Positions 23,531 through 36,121 are shown, counted from the stretch's first letter. The stretch is DNA of 64,000 nt from Cricetomys ansorgei (GCA_026225945.1 JAMJFZ010000881.1:1585001-1649000); one strand, 5' to 3'. The notes: generated by a model from the sequence alone, not told the origin. A program made the numbers and translations.

Positions 23531-23956
23531 GTTCAAAGTGTCATAACCATAATAAATCAAAATGCAGAGTTGTAGAGCTCAGTCCGATATATCTATGAAA
23601 CATTCTTTCCCCTAAAGCTCAGAAAATATTGCTGAAGAGAAGATGAAAAGATAGTAAAAACCAGAGGATATGGGAGTTTGCTATGAGACTATGTGTCTTA
23701 GAAATATAATGTCAGAAGCTGTAAGTGTAAAGTCTCACCAACATGAGCTGAACAAAGACAACAGACATGCCAAAGTGGAGGGGGGAAAGCCAACAAGGTC
23801 TCAACCCCACGTAAAGAGATACAAGTAAAGAATGCTAAGAGCCGAGAGTAGCTTTCTACAGAGGCGAACACACCAATTGATTAACCAATACCCAATGGTC
23901 ACCCCTAAAATCTGATATTCGAGTAACATTCTACATACTGAGCAGGTTATATTGAG

Positions 23957-23958
<2 letters not shown>
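23531..23958. other. Unique intergenic DNA
   Basis: Starts with the right-hand GTTC flank of the solo LTR. Nothing else recognised. Confidence 0.45.

Positions 23959-24008
<50 letters not shown>
23959..24008. repeat. (CA)n microsatellite
   Basis: Uninterrupted CA run of about 25 units, the sort of length expected to be polymorphic. Confidence 0.97.
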
Positions 24009-24013
<5 letters not shown>

Positions 24014-24787
24014 TCAATTAATGAAAAAATAGGTCATGGATTTGAAAGAGAGCAGGGAGGAAATATGGGAGGTTTTGAAGGCATTAAAAAGAAGGAAGAG
24101 AAAACACAGAGTTTTGCAAGCTGAGTAAGCCAGAAAGCAAGCCATGGGTTCCAGGTTCCCGCCTCCAGACCCCCCCCCCCCACCTTTCCCACGCCTGAGT
24201 TTCTGCCCTGACTCAAGCCTCTTTCTGCTGGATGATAAACTGTAAACTGACATAAACCAGTATCTCCCCATGAGTGATTTGGTCATGATTTTTATCCCAG
24301 CAACTAAGAAGCAACTTAATACAGAAGATATTTTCTTTTTCTCATTTCAACTGACTTTATTTTGAAGTTCAAACCCAGAAACTATTCTTGTCACAGCAAT
24401 TATTATTGTATCTTTAAATTATGTGAAACTTAAATGATTTTCAGATATTTGAAGACAGTTTAGTTTTTTTTTCCCCTGTTTTCAATCCCTCCCATTGCAT
24501 ACAGCATTATGCAACGGACGTGCTGCCTGTCACCTGCATGCGCTAGAAACAAAACAGAACAGTTAAGTCTCTTAGCTGCTGGGTTCAGGAGCCCTGCATC
24601 CTAACCATTTGTGTCTAGTCACCGATTCTATTATTGAAATGTTTTATACTCTAGGTGGATTATTTTTCTTTCTTCCTTGATCCAGATTACATGGGATAAC
24701 CTGCCTCATAGAGCTTTTGTGGCCAGATCCACATTAGTATATATCTAACGTATAATAAATTTCAAAAAAATGTATTTATTAAGTTTA
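24009..24787. other. Unique intergenic DNA
   Basis: Contains a poly-C run at about 24171-24180. No gene or repeat family recognised. Confidence 0.5.
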
Positions 24788-25012
24788 GGCCTGGAGGGAA
24801 TGTTGAGATGGATTAGTGGGTAATGTTTTTGCTGCACAAAGGTGAGGAGCTGAGTTCAGATAGAGAGCACCTGTGTAACCTAGCCAGGTGTGCTGACACA
24901 GAATCGCTAGGACTGTAGTTGTAGGGACCATCTGATCTCAGGACTCCACAGCTAAGCCAAAATGGTGGGCCTCAGGGTAAGTTAGAAACCCCGCTTTAAA
25001 AAAAAAAAAGAT
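24788..25012 (+). mobile_element. tRNA-derived SINE of the B4/RSINE type, sense
   Basis: Diverged head 'tgttgagatggattagtggg' and 'gtttttgctgcacaaagg', then 'gagctgagttcagatagag', 'cctagccaggtgtgctgaca' and a tail of A's at about 24998-25009. The order matches the rodent tRNA-head SINEs that read 'gagatggctcagtgg...gagttc...ccaggtgtgg'. Confidence 0.7.
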
Positions 25013-25576
25013 AGAAACTGCCAAAAACAAGCCTAGAGCTGCGTCCAGCATTGATGTAGTACAACAGGGTTGCTAGCAGAGGAAGCGACCGACAATCGAT
25101 GGCTAAGCTGTCCTTAGGGATTTGACCCATGAAAAGCCACCTAGCAGTGGGCCTCCACCTGCACACATTCAGGAAGCATCCGTTTGTGCAACATGCTCTA
25201 CAACAGAGAGAACAAGTGAAGCTGAAATGGGGAAAGAGAAGGAGATTTGTAGGGACGGTAATGGAGTGTATTTGGTCAAGTGTATTATCTGCATGTGTAC
25301 GATTCTCAGATAATGAAGGAGAAATGTAATAATAGTGACTAGGCACTTAGGATTAGTAAGAGATGTCAATAACTGGTCAAGTTTTACTTCAGTAGAAGTA
25401 AAATACCCATTGGGTGATATGATACCCATTGGGTGAATAGTGGTTTCCTTAAAACTACAGCAGGATTTTCCAATATTAAGTAATTTCTAAAATATAGATT
25501 GAAGTTAGTTATGTTCCTAAATGATATCTAATCAGGAAAATATTTTTAAAATTAAGCAGAAATCAATAAAATTTGA
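25013..25576. other. Unique intergenic DNA
   Basis: The 12-base phrase 'tacccattgggtga' occurs twice within 30 bp near 25405-25438. Otherwise nothing recognised. Confidence 0.45.
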
Positions 25577-25602
25577 TATATATATATATATATATATATA
25601 TA
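25577..25602. repeat. (TA)n microsatellite
   Basis: About 13 TA units, flanked by a local repeat of 'aatcaataaa'. Confidence 0.95.
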
Positions 25603-26869
25603 ATCAATGAATCAATAAATTCAATAAAAAGACTGCTGAAATCAATATACACTTTTCAAAGCTAACTAAGAAAAAAGAGTTGTGTAATTAATCATTCTCA
25701 GAACCATAAGAGATGATATCACTACAGACCCCACAGACACTGACAATCCATTGCATGAATCCCATAAAACAGTTCTGGAAGTAGCACACGTCAGTACCTG
25801 AATATGTTTAGAAGTTTTTGTAGCAAATGGACACCCACTTTTATAAAATAACCCTTGACAATAAACTAGGTTACTTGAGTTGATTGTAACAATTTAGTAG
25901 ATAACACATGGAAAACTTTCCTTAAAATATTAACAGGATCTTGTGAGTCTAGGCCTGAAGAAATAAACTTTTACTAGCAGAGTCTTAAAATGAATAAATA
26001 AATGAAGTAATGTAATCAGTAAATAAACATATTATGAATGAAAAAAATCCTTTAGCTTAAAAGATCAATTTGTTTCTTACTGTTGGAGGTTGAGAATTCT
26101 AAGACACTGGTGTTAGCATGGTCAAGTTCTGGTGAAGGCCTCTTTCCTCAGTATTTCTTCATATGATTTCACAAGGTGCACAAATATGCACATACATACA
26201 CACAGAAAGAAAGGGGTGGGGGGAGAAAGAGTATTTTATCTTATAAAACATACAAATCTCATCCTAGGGGCCCTGCTCTCATGACACCCTCTAATATGGT
26301 GACTTAACTAGTTAATCAGCGCAGTCTCCAATACTGTTCCCCAGAGGGCTAGGGTTTCAACTTATAAACTTGGGGTACAAGGCTAGAAAGTCAATGTTTC
26401 ATTCTTTTATAAGGAATATGAATTTTAAATATAGGGTGAAATTAAAAACAAATTTCCAGGAACAATGTCTGGCACTGCAAAGTTTGTCCAATCAGGGAAG
26501 CTCATCTAGGCCTTGTTTCAAGCTGTGGTAATGCCAGGAAGCAGTGGCATCGGGCCCTTCTGTGACCGACATCAGGTATTCAGACTCCAGCTTCTCATCT
26601 CTTCCTCAGACCACGCTAAGCAAAAGCAGATATTCACCATAAATAGCACTGTTAGCATAATCTGTTGAACCTGATACAGAGGCCCATATCCTCCAGACAC
26701 AATCATCAGGCAGAATGTTCCAGTGCACTGGAACTCTTCTCCCAGGAATTGGCCAACAAAAAGACCTGCTTTCAGTCTTTTCTTGAAGATGTGTAGCCTT
26801 CTAATGACTTCGGTTTACTTAATAAGTCCTTTCCTGCACATCAGCAGAATACGAAAACTTGAGGAAATA
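25603..26869. other. AT-rich intergenic DNA
   Basis: No repeat family recognised with confidence. Part could be degraded L1, because L1 ORF2-like sequence follows directly. Confidence 0.4.
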
Positions 26870-27210
26870 CTGAAAAGAAAGCAGCATTCCTCATAAACAT
26901 GGGTGCACAAGTTCTAAGTAAAATTTTTAGAAAATTTAGTCCAATAACTAAATGAATATGTGGTCTGACTTAGTGAATTATATTCCAGGAAAGCAAGTGT
27001 TGTTGAACATTAAAAAATTAATCAGTCCAATCCACCAGATTAGCATCCTGAATATGCAAACAATGAGAGAAACAAACGGGTACATGATCATTTCCAAAAA
27101 CAGGAATATTGTTGATAAAATCCTATACCTGATCCTGATTTTAAAAACACTCAGCAAACTGAATTTAAGGAATAATTCTCATTATAAGCAGTGCACAGAA
27201 TATCTATAAA
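26870..27210 (+). pseudogene. Degraded L1 ORF2 (reverse transcriptase region) fragment
   Basis: The plus-strand frame at 26952-27209 includes 'YIPGKQVLLNIKKLI', 'IHQISILNMQ', 'YMIISKN' and 'VDKIL', ending in 'LKTLSKLNL'. These match in order the L1 ORF2 reverse-transcriptase segment with its FIPG..., NI.K.I..IH, HMIIS and FDKIQ blocks. The catalytic-loop region is not present. It is short, frayed at both ends and lacks L1 ends, so it is a dead fossil. Confidence 0.75.
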
Positions 27211-27240
27211 TCACACAATTCCCTAGAATGTTTCACTTAA

Positions 27241-27434
27241 GCTTGGATGACAATGTCTCCACAACTGTATCGACTGAGGCTTCCCCTTGCACTAGCAATT
27301 CCAAGTCCAAGACCGTGAGCCCACAGGTAGCTGGCGTCCATAGTCTGGGTAACATGGATCCCAAAAGGGCACAATTTGATACAGTTGCCATGGAAGTGAA
27401 GGACGGAGCAGCTGAGAATTCGCATGAGATTCTG
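27241..27434 (+). other. Exon-like open segment (unproven)
   Basis: A 79-codon frame (27228-27467) lies between an acceptor-like 'gtttcacttaag' ending at 27240 and a strong donor 'ctg|gtgagt' at 27434/27435. The translation ('LDDNVSTTVSTEAS', 'VAMEVKDGAAENS') is rich in Ser, Thr, Asp and Glu and looks more protein-like than most frames in the window. The segment also holds several CpGs. I recognise no protein family, and the frame has no start context. It may be a chance frame or part of a degraded repeat. Confidence 0.2.
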
Positions 27435-28380
27435 GTGAGTCTACTGAGCCTCCTTTCTGTGAGGTAATGCCAATTCGGAGGGGCACTCTTAGACAGTCAC
27501 ATCCACCTCCGATGAAGATGGAGCTACTGGAGCAACTAGATGACTGAGCATCCTAACGCCTGTAAGACAAGAAATAAAGCAAATGTGTTTGACACCATCT
27601 TTTCTATTGCATCTTCTATTAGAGATTTTAGTTAATTTTATACAGCAGCAAAAGGCCTCAGGAGACAGAAAACTTATAAGATAATAAGGAATCATGTTTA
27701 CAGAAAACCAAAGGGAGATTTACAAAATAAAGCGAGGTGTAGTGATTTAGGTTGGTAAAGTTAAAGGCGAGATCACAATATAAGAACCAAACGAATTTTA
27801 TGATTTAATAATAAACAATCAAAATTTATGTGAATAGGATCTGGAGAGAAATGAGAAAATACACAAGACCTAGATAAACATGAATGAGATCAATTAAAGA
27901 ACTTCTACAAAGGTGAGAGACGCAGTGTTTCCACATCTCACAATGCTAACTGTGATGAATTCCCTCCCAGTTCCCGTAGAGACCTGATGAACTGAGGTTT
28001 TTCACTGGTAGTTATAGGTAATTCTAAAATTGATAAAGCAATACCTAGAGTTGGAAAACTAAAGACAAACAAAATGCATAGAAACTCAATAAGCAACCGT
28101 TCTCCTAAAAAAAAAAAAAAAATGAAAAATTAGGGTCGCTACTGTGCTGACAGTAGTGCCGGATGAAAAACAAAGATGGTATTGTTATATGTCAATATAA
28201 CAATATATATTGTTATATATTATATGTCAGTTGACATGACATATAAACGGGTAAGTAGATCAACAGAGGGTACAAAAGTAGCCTGCAGACCAGAATCAGT
28301 GTATACTGTCGAATGCCACAAGAAAGCATGCACATCCAGATGGAGAAACTGAGTTTGCTTTACACACCGCACCCTGCGTG
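27435..28380. other. AT-rich intergenic DNA with palindromes
   Basis: Contains a 15-base A run at about 28109-28123 and a 24-bp perfect palindrome at 28195-28218. Close by lies an inverted pair 'atatgtca...tgacatat' (28232-28252). No gene recognised. Confidence 0.55.
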
Positions 28381-28562
28381 AGATGACTCAGTAGGTAAAG
28401 GCACTTGCAGCCAAGCCAGACGATCTGAATTCCATCTCTGTAACCCATGGTGAAAGGGGAGATCGAACTCCCAGAAGCTGTCCTCTGACCCCCACAATGC
28501 ACTCTGTGCACACCTGTGTGCTCACAGGTGCAAGAAAGAGATACATGTAAAAATAAAATGAT
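28381..28562 (+). mobile_element. tRNA-derived B3/B4-type SINE, sense
   Basis: Head 'gtgagatgactcagtaggta' and 'aaggcacttgcagccaagcc', then 'gacgatctgaattccatctc', 'acccatggtg', 'gctgtcctctgacccccaca' and an 'aaaaataaaatga' tail. The order fits a well-known rodent SINE class. Confidence 0.85.
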
Positions 28563-28573
28563 TAAAAACGAAC

Positions 28574-28683
28574 TTGGTAGTGCTTTCCTGAAATTTCAGT
28601 ATCTCATCAGTTCAAAGTCACAGCAAGTTTGAGAACAGCCAAAGCTACATCAAATATTGTCTCAGTGGCACAAGCAAAAAATG
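28574..28683 (+). mobile_element. Diverged B1-like SINE, sense
   Basis: 'ttggtagtgctttcctgaaa', 'cagcaagtttgagaacagcc', 'aaagctacatcaaatattgt' and 'ctcagtggcacaagcaaaa' follow the B1 order (promoter box, 'gttcgaggccagcc', 'agggctacac', 'ctgtctca', A tail). It lies directly after a tRNA-type SINE, so the pair may be one composite element. Confidence 0.5.
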
Positions 28684-29724
28684 TACTCAGTATCACGGAG
28701 CTACCTGTGAAGCCTAAACTCTAAAAGTTACGTGAATAACGACAATACTAATCCTCATCCTAAACCTCATCCCTCCTGGAAGCCGTCTAAGTGCACAGTA
28801 ATTGTAGATTCAATAAATAGTCACAGGGAGGCAGGAAAATAAATGCTTCTAATTAATAAGAATGAGCTATAAGGTCAACAAACTACGACAATATCCAGGA
28901 ACAATAGAGTACTAAGGATTCGCTTTCTTATTTATTTAACTACATATTTATAAAATTTATAACATGTCCTCACTAGTAAAATTGTCACTGCAAACCAAAT
29001 TTAATCAAATCCAAAGTTGATACGTCTCACTGAATTCCTAATCACATCTCTCTCCTTAGAAGTCAGTAGAGCAATGTAACAGATGGTAGGGTGAGTGTGG
29101 TCCTTCTATGATGAAGGTCCAAGAGCCCTCCAAAGTCCCATCACCTCAGGTGCACCTTAGAGCCACTTATGACATTTGTATCTTACAGTATGAGAACAAC
29201 TCTGAGCCTGTAGCCCTTTAGGAACATTTGTGGACACATATTTTTACTTCAATAATACAAATATATTTCCTCTCACCCATGTAAAACTATCATGAAATGG
29301 TTGATAGGTTTTGAGGATTGGAGCTCTCTCTGTCGTCATTTTGATAGTTCTTATTATCGGTCAGACATTTTAATCAGACATGTAAGGAGAAAGAGGAAAA
29401 TTATTCTCTACTGAAGCAATTTTTACTACCATAAAACTGGAAATTGTGGAAACCAAGACCGTTCTCTTGGTTAAGTGCCTCTCGGTCCACTCACATAAAA
29501 ACCAGGCACAGCAGCATGGGCCTGCAGTCAAAGAGGAAAGGAGGTGAAGACATTATGACTTCAGTGCTCACTGGCCAGTCAGTGAGCCAATACTGAAATG
29601 GTTAATTCTAGATCAACAGGAAATGTTGTCCCCCAAAAAACAAGGTGGAGAGTGACAAAGGAAGGCATCCTACATCAACATCTGGCTTTCAGTCACCCAA
29701 GCACACAGGTCAGCCTAGGTATAC
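28684..29724. other. Unique intergenic DNA
   Basis: No recognised repeat, RNA gene or exon. Confidence 0.45.
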
Positions 29725-29835
29725 CCTTACACACATACACCACAATGCATATACACCACACACACATAAACCACATACATTCCACAGACACGCACACCAC
29801 ACATATACCACATACACAGAAACACACACATTTAT
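29725..29835. repeat. Degenerate CA-rich simple repeat
   Basis: ACAC, CACACCA and ACATA units on the plus strand. Open frames here encode Thr/His runs and are not genes. Confidence 0.9.
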
Positions 29836-30319
29836 ATCAAAGGAAATCTACATGAAGCTGACAATATATTAAGAAAACATTTTAACGAGTTTGGACAATA
29901 TATACAATCTTTGATCACAAGTCTAATCTATATATAAAATATTATCATCTTCTCAAGAAATGTCCTCCTACTCCACACTGACAGATGTTCACTCTTTATA
30001 GTTCCTACTTCATCAAGTTTTATGGATGACAAATTGTTTTCTGTATGAGTTAAAAATTCTCATATGCTTTGCTCTGTTGATACAAATTCAGATTTTTCAG
30101 CTTAGGATTTTTATGAATAAGACCAAAAATAGGAATGGTTTGTAAAACACAGGAATTGTCATCTTTTTGGTACAAAGATCTTCCAGTAGAACGGATGGAT
30201 TACTTTAGTAGGTGACTGAATGACTTTTTAAGTCTTGTTGGTTTTCCAAAGTGTTACTACATTTTATACAATGCCAGCAGCGTACAAGTCAGAGCACTAG
30301 TTGCTTCTACAAATTGTCA
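29836..30319. other. Unique intergenic DNA
   Basis: AT-rich. No recognised feature. Confidence 0.45.
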
Positions 30320-31960
30320 ACAATATTGTTCATTTTATTTTTTTTAAATTAGTTAAAATTTTTATGATAAAATATGTTTTGATCATATTCTTTCCTCCTC
30401 TTCGACTCCACCTAGATTCTCCCCATCTCCCTACCTACCAAGTTCATGTTTTCCCCCTCCCTCTTCCTTCCTATTTTCAAAACAAAATAAGGAAACAAAC
30501 CAAAAATAAAAATAGACAAACTAAAACCCCCAAAAGCAACAAGACAAAAAAATACCAAAATAAAACATGCAGGCTGTTTTGTGGTGATTAAGCGCTCCTA
30601 TCTAGCCTCAGGTTCTTGGCCACTTTAGCATTGCTATGTACTGGTTCTACCTCCCGGAGTGAGCTTTAAATGCAATCAAAGGTGTTTGGCTACTTCTATA
30701 ACATCTGTGCCACTACAGTATCCATATATCTCTGTTGTAGGTCCCAGGGTTAATAGCTAGGTGAAATGAAGGATTACATTTTTCCTCTGATAGCTTGTGA
30801 AGTATCTTCTACCACCATGAATGCTAGAGGTATAGCAGTAGGGGTGAAACTTCTATTTGGGCACAAGCCAGATTACCCCAAGTTTGACAACATAAGGAAA
30901 CTGCGTCTTCAACAATAAGGCTTTAGCATCAGACTATAGAGAGTAGCTAATAGCCTTGGAAGTAGCCTGTAATGTTTGTGGGGGTCCTTTGAATCCAAGA
31001 CGACAATGACTCCACAAGACCTCACCTGTTCCTGACACTGGGGCTTTCATGTGGTGGTATAAGACGTCTAGTTAGGGCATTCCCTTCCCCAAATACATAA
31101 ATCTATTTAAATTTCTTTCATACATTTGTATATTTTAGGGAGCTTCTACAGTAGTAGGTTCCATATTGCATCCTTCGCTGTTAATTTTGCCTTCACATAT
31201 CTCCTCCTTTACCCTGCCTTCATCTCCCTCTCCATTTATTCCTGCAATTCTAGCTTCTCCTTTATCTCTTTATAACACTAGTTACTCTTCCTTGCAAGAT
31301 CCCTTCCTTCCCACGATTTTAACTATCCTGTATGTAAGACAGTGTGTCACTGTAGTTTTGAGTTATTTTTCTCTGATGAAAGGAGACAGTGAGCAATTTT
31401 TCATGTTATTGGTCATTAGCTTATAAGAAATTTTGATATAGTATCTTTTCAGTCTTTGCTGATGTTCTCATTGCTTTATTTCTCATTTTATTATTGACAT
31501 GTAGAAGTTATTTTAACAATATGTTCTGGACACAAAACTTCATCAGGTTTATATGACTGGATATTTTCCCCACATGTGTGTCTTGAATTTTCAACTTTGT
31601 AATGATTTGCTATTGGAAGCTAACTCGGTTCAGTTTATAATTAGTCTTGTGCTTTCTCCCCTTTTTCTTTGTTAAGAAGTATTAAATCAAAAGTTGTTTT
31701 ACATCTGATAAATTTTCCTAATTTACTCTTTACAGGTTTGTGAGATGGGCTGTGGGTTATTGTACCAAGTGGTTAGCCACTTGTTTTGACAGATTTTTTT
31801 TTTTTTAGGATGGATTTCCATTTCCCATAGAATTATCTTAGACCATTTGTCAGTTAAATCAATCAACTATGAGAGGATGGCTTTACTTGTAAATTGTTAT
31901 TTTTTTTGCTTTGATCTATATGCTAATTTATGTAAGAAATGAAATGGATGCCAGCATTCA
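30320..31960 (-). mobile_element. L1 (Lx-type) 3' end, antisense: 3' UTR and ORF2 remnant
   Basis: The plus strand starts with the complement of the L1 3' terminus (T-rich, then 'tttgatcatattctttcctc' and 'ccatctccctacctacc'). An A/C-rich stretch (30480-30565) follows, then blocks typical of the Lx 3' UTR: 'cctatctagcctcaggttct', 'ggagtgagctttaaatgcaa' and 'gtgccactacagtatccata'. The last part (about 31340-31960) reads like antisense ORF2 3' sequence ('ttcatcaggtttatatgac', 'tgctttgatctatatgct') but has no surviving frame. It is a 5'-truncated, inactive copy. Confidence 0.75.
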
Positions 31961-32254
31961 AGTTAAGAATGAAACAAAAACAGCACTATTAGCACTGCTA
32001 CTTAATGAATTTGGGGATGTGGCAGAAATGGATAGCCACTCACTAAATCATTTTGCTTAACCATAAACCAGGTCCATGTATAAAGGGGCACTGTAGTTCC
32101 AATATATTTTTCACATGCTATAATTTTGTCTGCTCTAGTATTTTGTATGAATGCAATAATGTATTTGATGCTCTTTTACCGTATTTTTGTATTAAGAAGG
32201 ATAAGTATATTCAAAATTAAAGAGAATTCAGTGAGTTAAAGGGTTTGTATAGAC

Positions 32255-32420
32255 AGATGATACATATGGGCAGTCGATAGTTGGATGGACAGGTGATAGA
32301 TCTATGACAGATAAGTGGGTGATGGATGGATAGCTAGATAGCTAGAGATATATGGATGGATGATGGATGATATGCAAGTGGACAGATGGATGATAGATTG
32401 ATGATAAAAGATAGATAGAA
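32255..32420. repeat. (GATG)n/(GATA)n degenerate microsatellite
   Basis: Tetranucleotide tract of GATG, GATA and GACA units ('gtgggtgatggatggatagc', 'atggatggatgatggatga'). Confidence 0.93.
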
Positions 32421-35400
32421 AATGAATGTATATTTGAAAAGGAAGTGTTTTAGAAACTGGTTAAGCATGGTAACTTTAGAAGTCAACCAAGTCACATATC
32501 TGGCTATAGCTAAGACATTCATCTGCAGCTCTCCTTGGAGAAGCCTGCACCCACACCTTGGGATTGTACAGTCTCCCTCCTAAGGGCTTCTCTCCTCATC
32601 AAGGCCTGTGCTTAGGTCCATGTTCAAAACTCTTCATAATAAACTCTGGCGTCCTTTCCCATTGACCCATCTGGAAATCCCTTTCTGGAGTATGGTTAAG
32701 AATGTCTGCTTTGCCTGAGTGGCGAGTATGGATGTTTGAAAAGAACTCCCCAGTTTGCTGTAGCTAGAAACCTGTAGCTGTATCTCTGACTCCTATTATC
32801 ACCGAGAGGTCCCTCCGTGTCCTCTGTGAAACGCAAGACAAAGCGGGGTAAACCTAGAGTTCCGCATGTGTAGCAGCAGGACAGCGTGGGGTGTCCTGTG
32901 ATGTTGTCAAAGGCTAAAAAATGACATAGAAAAAACAAACAAAAACAAATAGCCAAAAAGGCACAGATTTAAAAAATCTAAATGGTCACCTGCAACACAG
33001 GTGAGAGTAGCTGCTGTTTAGGAGGTAAGTAAGCACATTTGCAAAGCACAGGGTGGCCATGTCGCTGCAAACAGCTCTTGAGAAGACATGCGGTCGCTGG
33101 AGAAAGCCTAGGAGTAGTCTTGTCATGAGACACAGAGACCAAGTGAGATTTTTTTTTTCCTGCATAGCTGAACGAAGAAAGAACAAAAATCGGGCACATT
33201 ACATCAAAAATAAATCACACTTCAATTAGAAGTGCTAATTTTCTGCCGAAGTCAAAGACTCGCTTGAAGATGACGAAGGCGTCAGCGAATGGGCTGTTTG
33301 AACTTCACCCTCCTTCACTTTACACACAAGCCCTGTTAGAGGCTCTAATATACAAAGGACCCTGAAACGGCCCGTAGACCTCTTGTTGGAAGGATAATGT
33401 GAGCATAATGAGACTAAATTGAATAAATTGCATCTGGAAAAATCAGAAGTTATTTGAGAACTCAATAGGACTCTGCAGGTCCCCGGTATTTCAACCACCA
33501 CTTACATTTAAACTCTCATTCAGAGTTTCCTGTGTAAAATGAATGAACCAGAAACGATGACAAGTTAGGATGAAGTGCCAAACGGTAAAGCAGGTAGATT
33601 TAGCCACAACGTGGAATCCATTTCCAGACATAGCTAAATCCCAACACTCCAGCTTCTGCCCAGTTACTATTTCATAGTAAGACAAGAGAACTATGATTGG
33701 CCATCCATGGACTTTTATAATACTGTGATAGTGTAGGTGGGATTTTTATGGGCTCTTTAATGTTTGACTTTTATTGTATTAGTAAAACTGTTACTGATCA
33801 AACACACTATTTCTTGTTTAAAGACCAACACTGATGTGATGAATTTGAAGATCTAGTCAGTTATCATCATGGTTTTCTCTTTTCTTTTTTTTTCCTGTAA
33901 TGGAAGACTGCTAGCATCCTAAACATAAGAATGTCCCTTAAATGACATTTGGTTTCCTGCTTCCCCCATGGGTTTGGATAACAGAAACACAAGACAGCAT
34001 AGAGTTATTGATTAAGACCGAAGCTGGGTTGTTTCCCCATTTTCCTACTTATGACCTGCCTAGAGAGTATTAGGCTATTCCATTTAGCCTCTTTTCTTGA
34101 ATTTTATGATCAGTAACTAGGTTATTAAGTTGCACCAATGAAATGAGGCTGTTATGAGTATCTAATGATAGTTAAAAAGCATGTAGCTCCATGCTTTGCA
34201 CATAGATTTTTCTCAACACGTACTTTGTATTGGTTTGTAATATTTAGTGAGGTAGAGAGATACAGGCACACAGAAAGATCTAACGTGGGCTATATGAGAT
34301 TGGAGCTTTTTAATCCCTAGAAGATGCTGAAAGGAAAAAGATTAAGTCATGCATAAAAAGAGTCAATAGGAGAAGGGTGGTGGCGATGGCCCTATAAAAA
34401 ACCCAAGCCAGAGTCCCTCTAGCCGACACACAGTTTAGGGTCCTCCTGTCTCAAAGGAGGGTGTTTCCAACAAGCTTACTTTCGTTGCCTCCAAAGACTT
34501 TCAGTCTTTCTTGATTCTTCAGTTCATTTTCCACCTCAGAGAATGACATCACAAGAACGATTGAAACAGTTGTCCATGACAATATCTATGATATATCTGC
34601 CACGTCATGAACTGAAGCATCCACTCTGGAATTCCAAGCCTATTCAAGCCTTATGGGTCTCCTTGAGCCACCTCTAATTCAAAGCGTTTCTTAACTTCTT
34701 CATGCACCCCTGAGGTCTTTAATCATCTAGTCTTTTTTTCTACATACATAGTCACCACTCTGCAACTGAACACCCCTTGCTTCTCCATAATACACACTGT
34801 GCCCTTGCTATATAAGGATTGATGGCTAGAATCAAATCCACTGAGTTATTTATATTTGTCACATGCTGCTAAATGCTTGATTATATACATAGGAAATCTT
34901 ATTTATACTTCCTCTGTACCAAATACGGTTGGTACAGGTGTGATTGTCGTCTCATGTGATAAATGTTGGTAGCTGAGTTAAAGTGAGTGTAACTGGACGT
35001 ATGGTCATATTTACTCAGACGCAATGTCTCAGGCTATGTGTTTATTTCTGCTCTGAGAATATGAACAATGTGAATGAGTCATTGACAAGCATTTTGCAGC
35101 ACTACTTCATGTTTACATATATGTACATGTGTATGTGAGTATGTGTATGCATATGTATATGAATGTATTATATATACTATATAGTATATATTATATATAC
35201 ACACACACATATATATTCATATGTTGTAACAGTTTCTGCTATATGCACATCTCAACAAATGCCCAGATTCTATTTAATGGTAGATGATGAGAACCTCAAG
35301 TCCGATTCTCACCCTCTAAACTGCTGCCTTTTTTCGTCATTGTATGAACCATATCTTATTCTCTCTCTTCCTCCAGTATTGAGTCAGCCTACAGTGTTAG

Positions 35401-36011
35401 GATTCTGCTTACTCTCCTGTAATCAAGTCCTGCCAAATTCTTGGTTCATGTCAATTATGATCATATGAAGGGAACTACAAGCATTAGCTAAATTGAAATT
35501 AGTAGTCATGGGATAATAAATACTATTATTATGTATCTCACTCATACACAGGCCCTCAAACGCTGACTTCTAGTGGTGGAGAATAGACAGTAGTGACCAG
35601 AGGGTGGGGAGTTTGGGAGGAAGAAGTACTGAGGGAAGGCTAGTTAATAAGCACTAAACTACGGTGGCATAGAAAGATAAGTTTTCACTGGTTACTGGTA
35701 GCTACAGATATAAGGTTGGCTATAGATAGCACTGATATACCTGGTATAAAGTAGATTAAAATGAAGCTGTAACAAAGGACATAAGGTACTTTCTTCACAG
35801 CGAAATACTGTGCTATTAGGAAAATGTGCTCATCCTACTTTAAATATTATGTATTATGTACATCATTTGGAATCCTTAATCAGTAAGTATCACTTCTTTT
35901 CTCCTAAATAGTATGCCTCTTTCAAAAAAATTATCATTTTTTAAATTTGGCAGAATTATATGAATGTATCCTGTGTTGTACAAAGTGTTAGTGTACAAAG
36001 TGTTGTACAAA

Positions 36012-36014
<3 letters not shown>
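32421..36014. other. Unique intergenic DNA
   Basis: No interspersed repeat recognised over about 3.6 kb. It contains TA-rich palindromic sequence at 35160-35215 ('tatatactatatagtatata') and a TATA-like 'ctataaaaaaccc' at about 34391. Minus-strand frames at 32978-33199 and 33235-33501 are open but resemble nothing. The latter ends in a Ser-rich tail with a few CpGs. Confidence 0.45.
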
Positions 36015-36060
<46 letters not shown>

Positions 36061-36121
36061 TACATATATACATACATACATACATACATAGACACAGACA
36101 CACACACACACACACACACAG
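36015..36121. repeat. Compound (TA)n-(CATA)n-(CA)n microsatellite
   Basis: About 20 TA units, then TACATA/CATA units, then a CA run ending in 'gaga'. It is preceded by a repeated phrase 'gtgtacaaagtgtt' (about 35978-36010). Confidence 0.96.

Noticed and set aside
32260..32420. GATG/GATA tract considered as a CRISPR-like or structured array
   Set aside because: Irregular tetranucleotide microsatellite without spacers. Eukaryotic context.
34380..34480. TATA-like 'ctataaaaaaccc' considered as a promoter or LTR
   Set aside because: No polyadenylation signal at LTR spacing, no ends, and no exon downstream.
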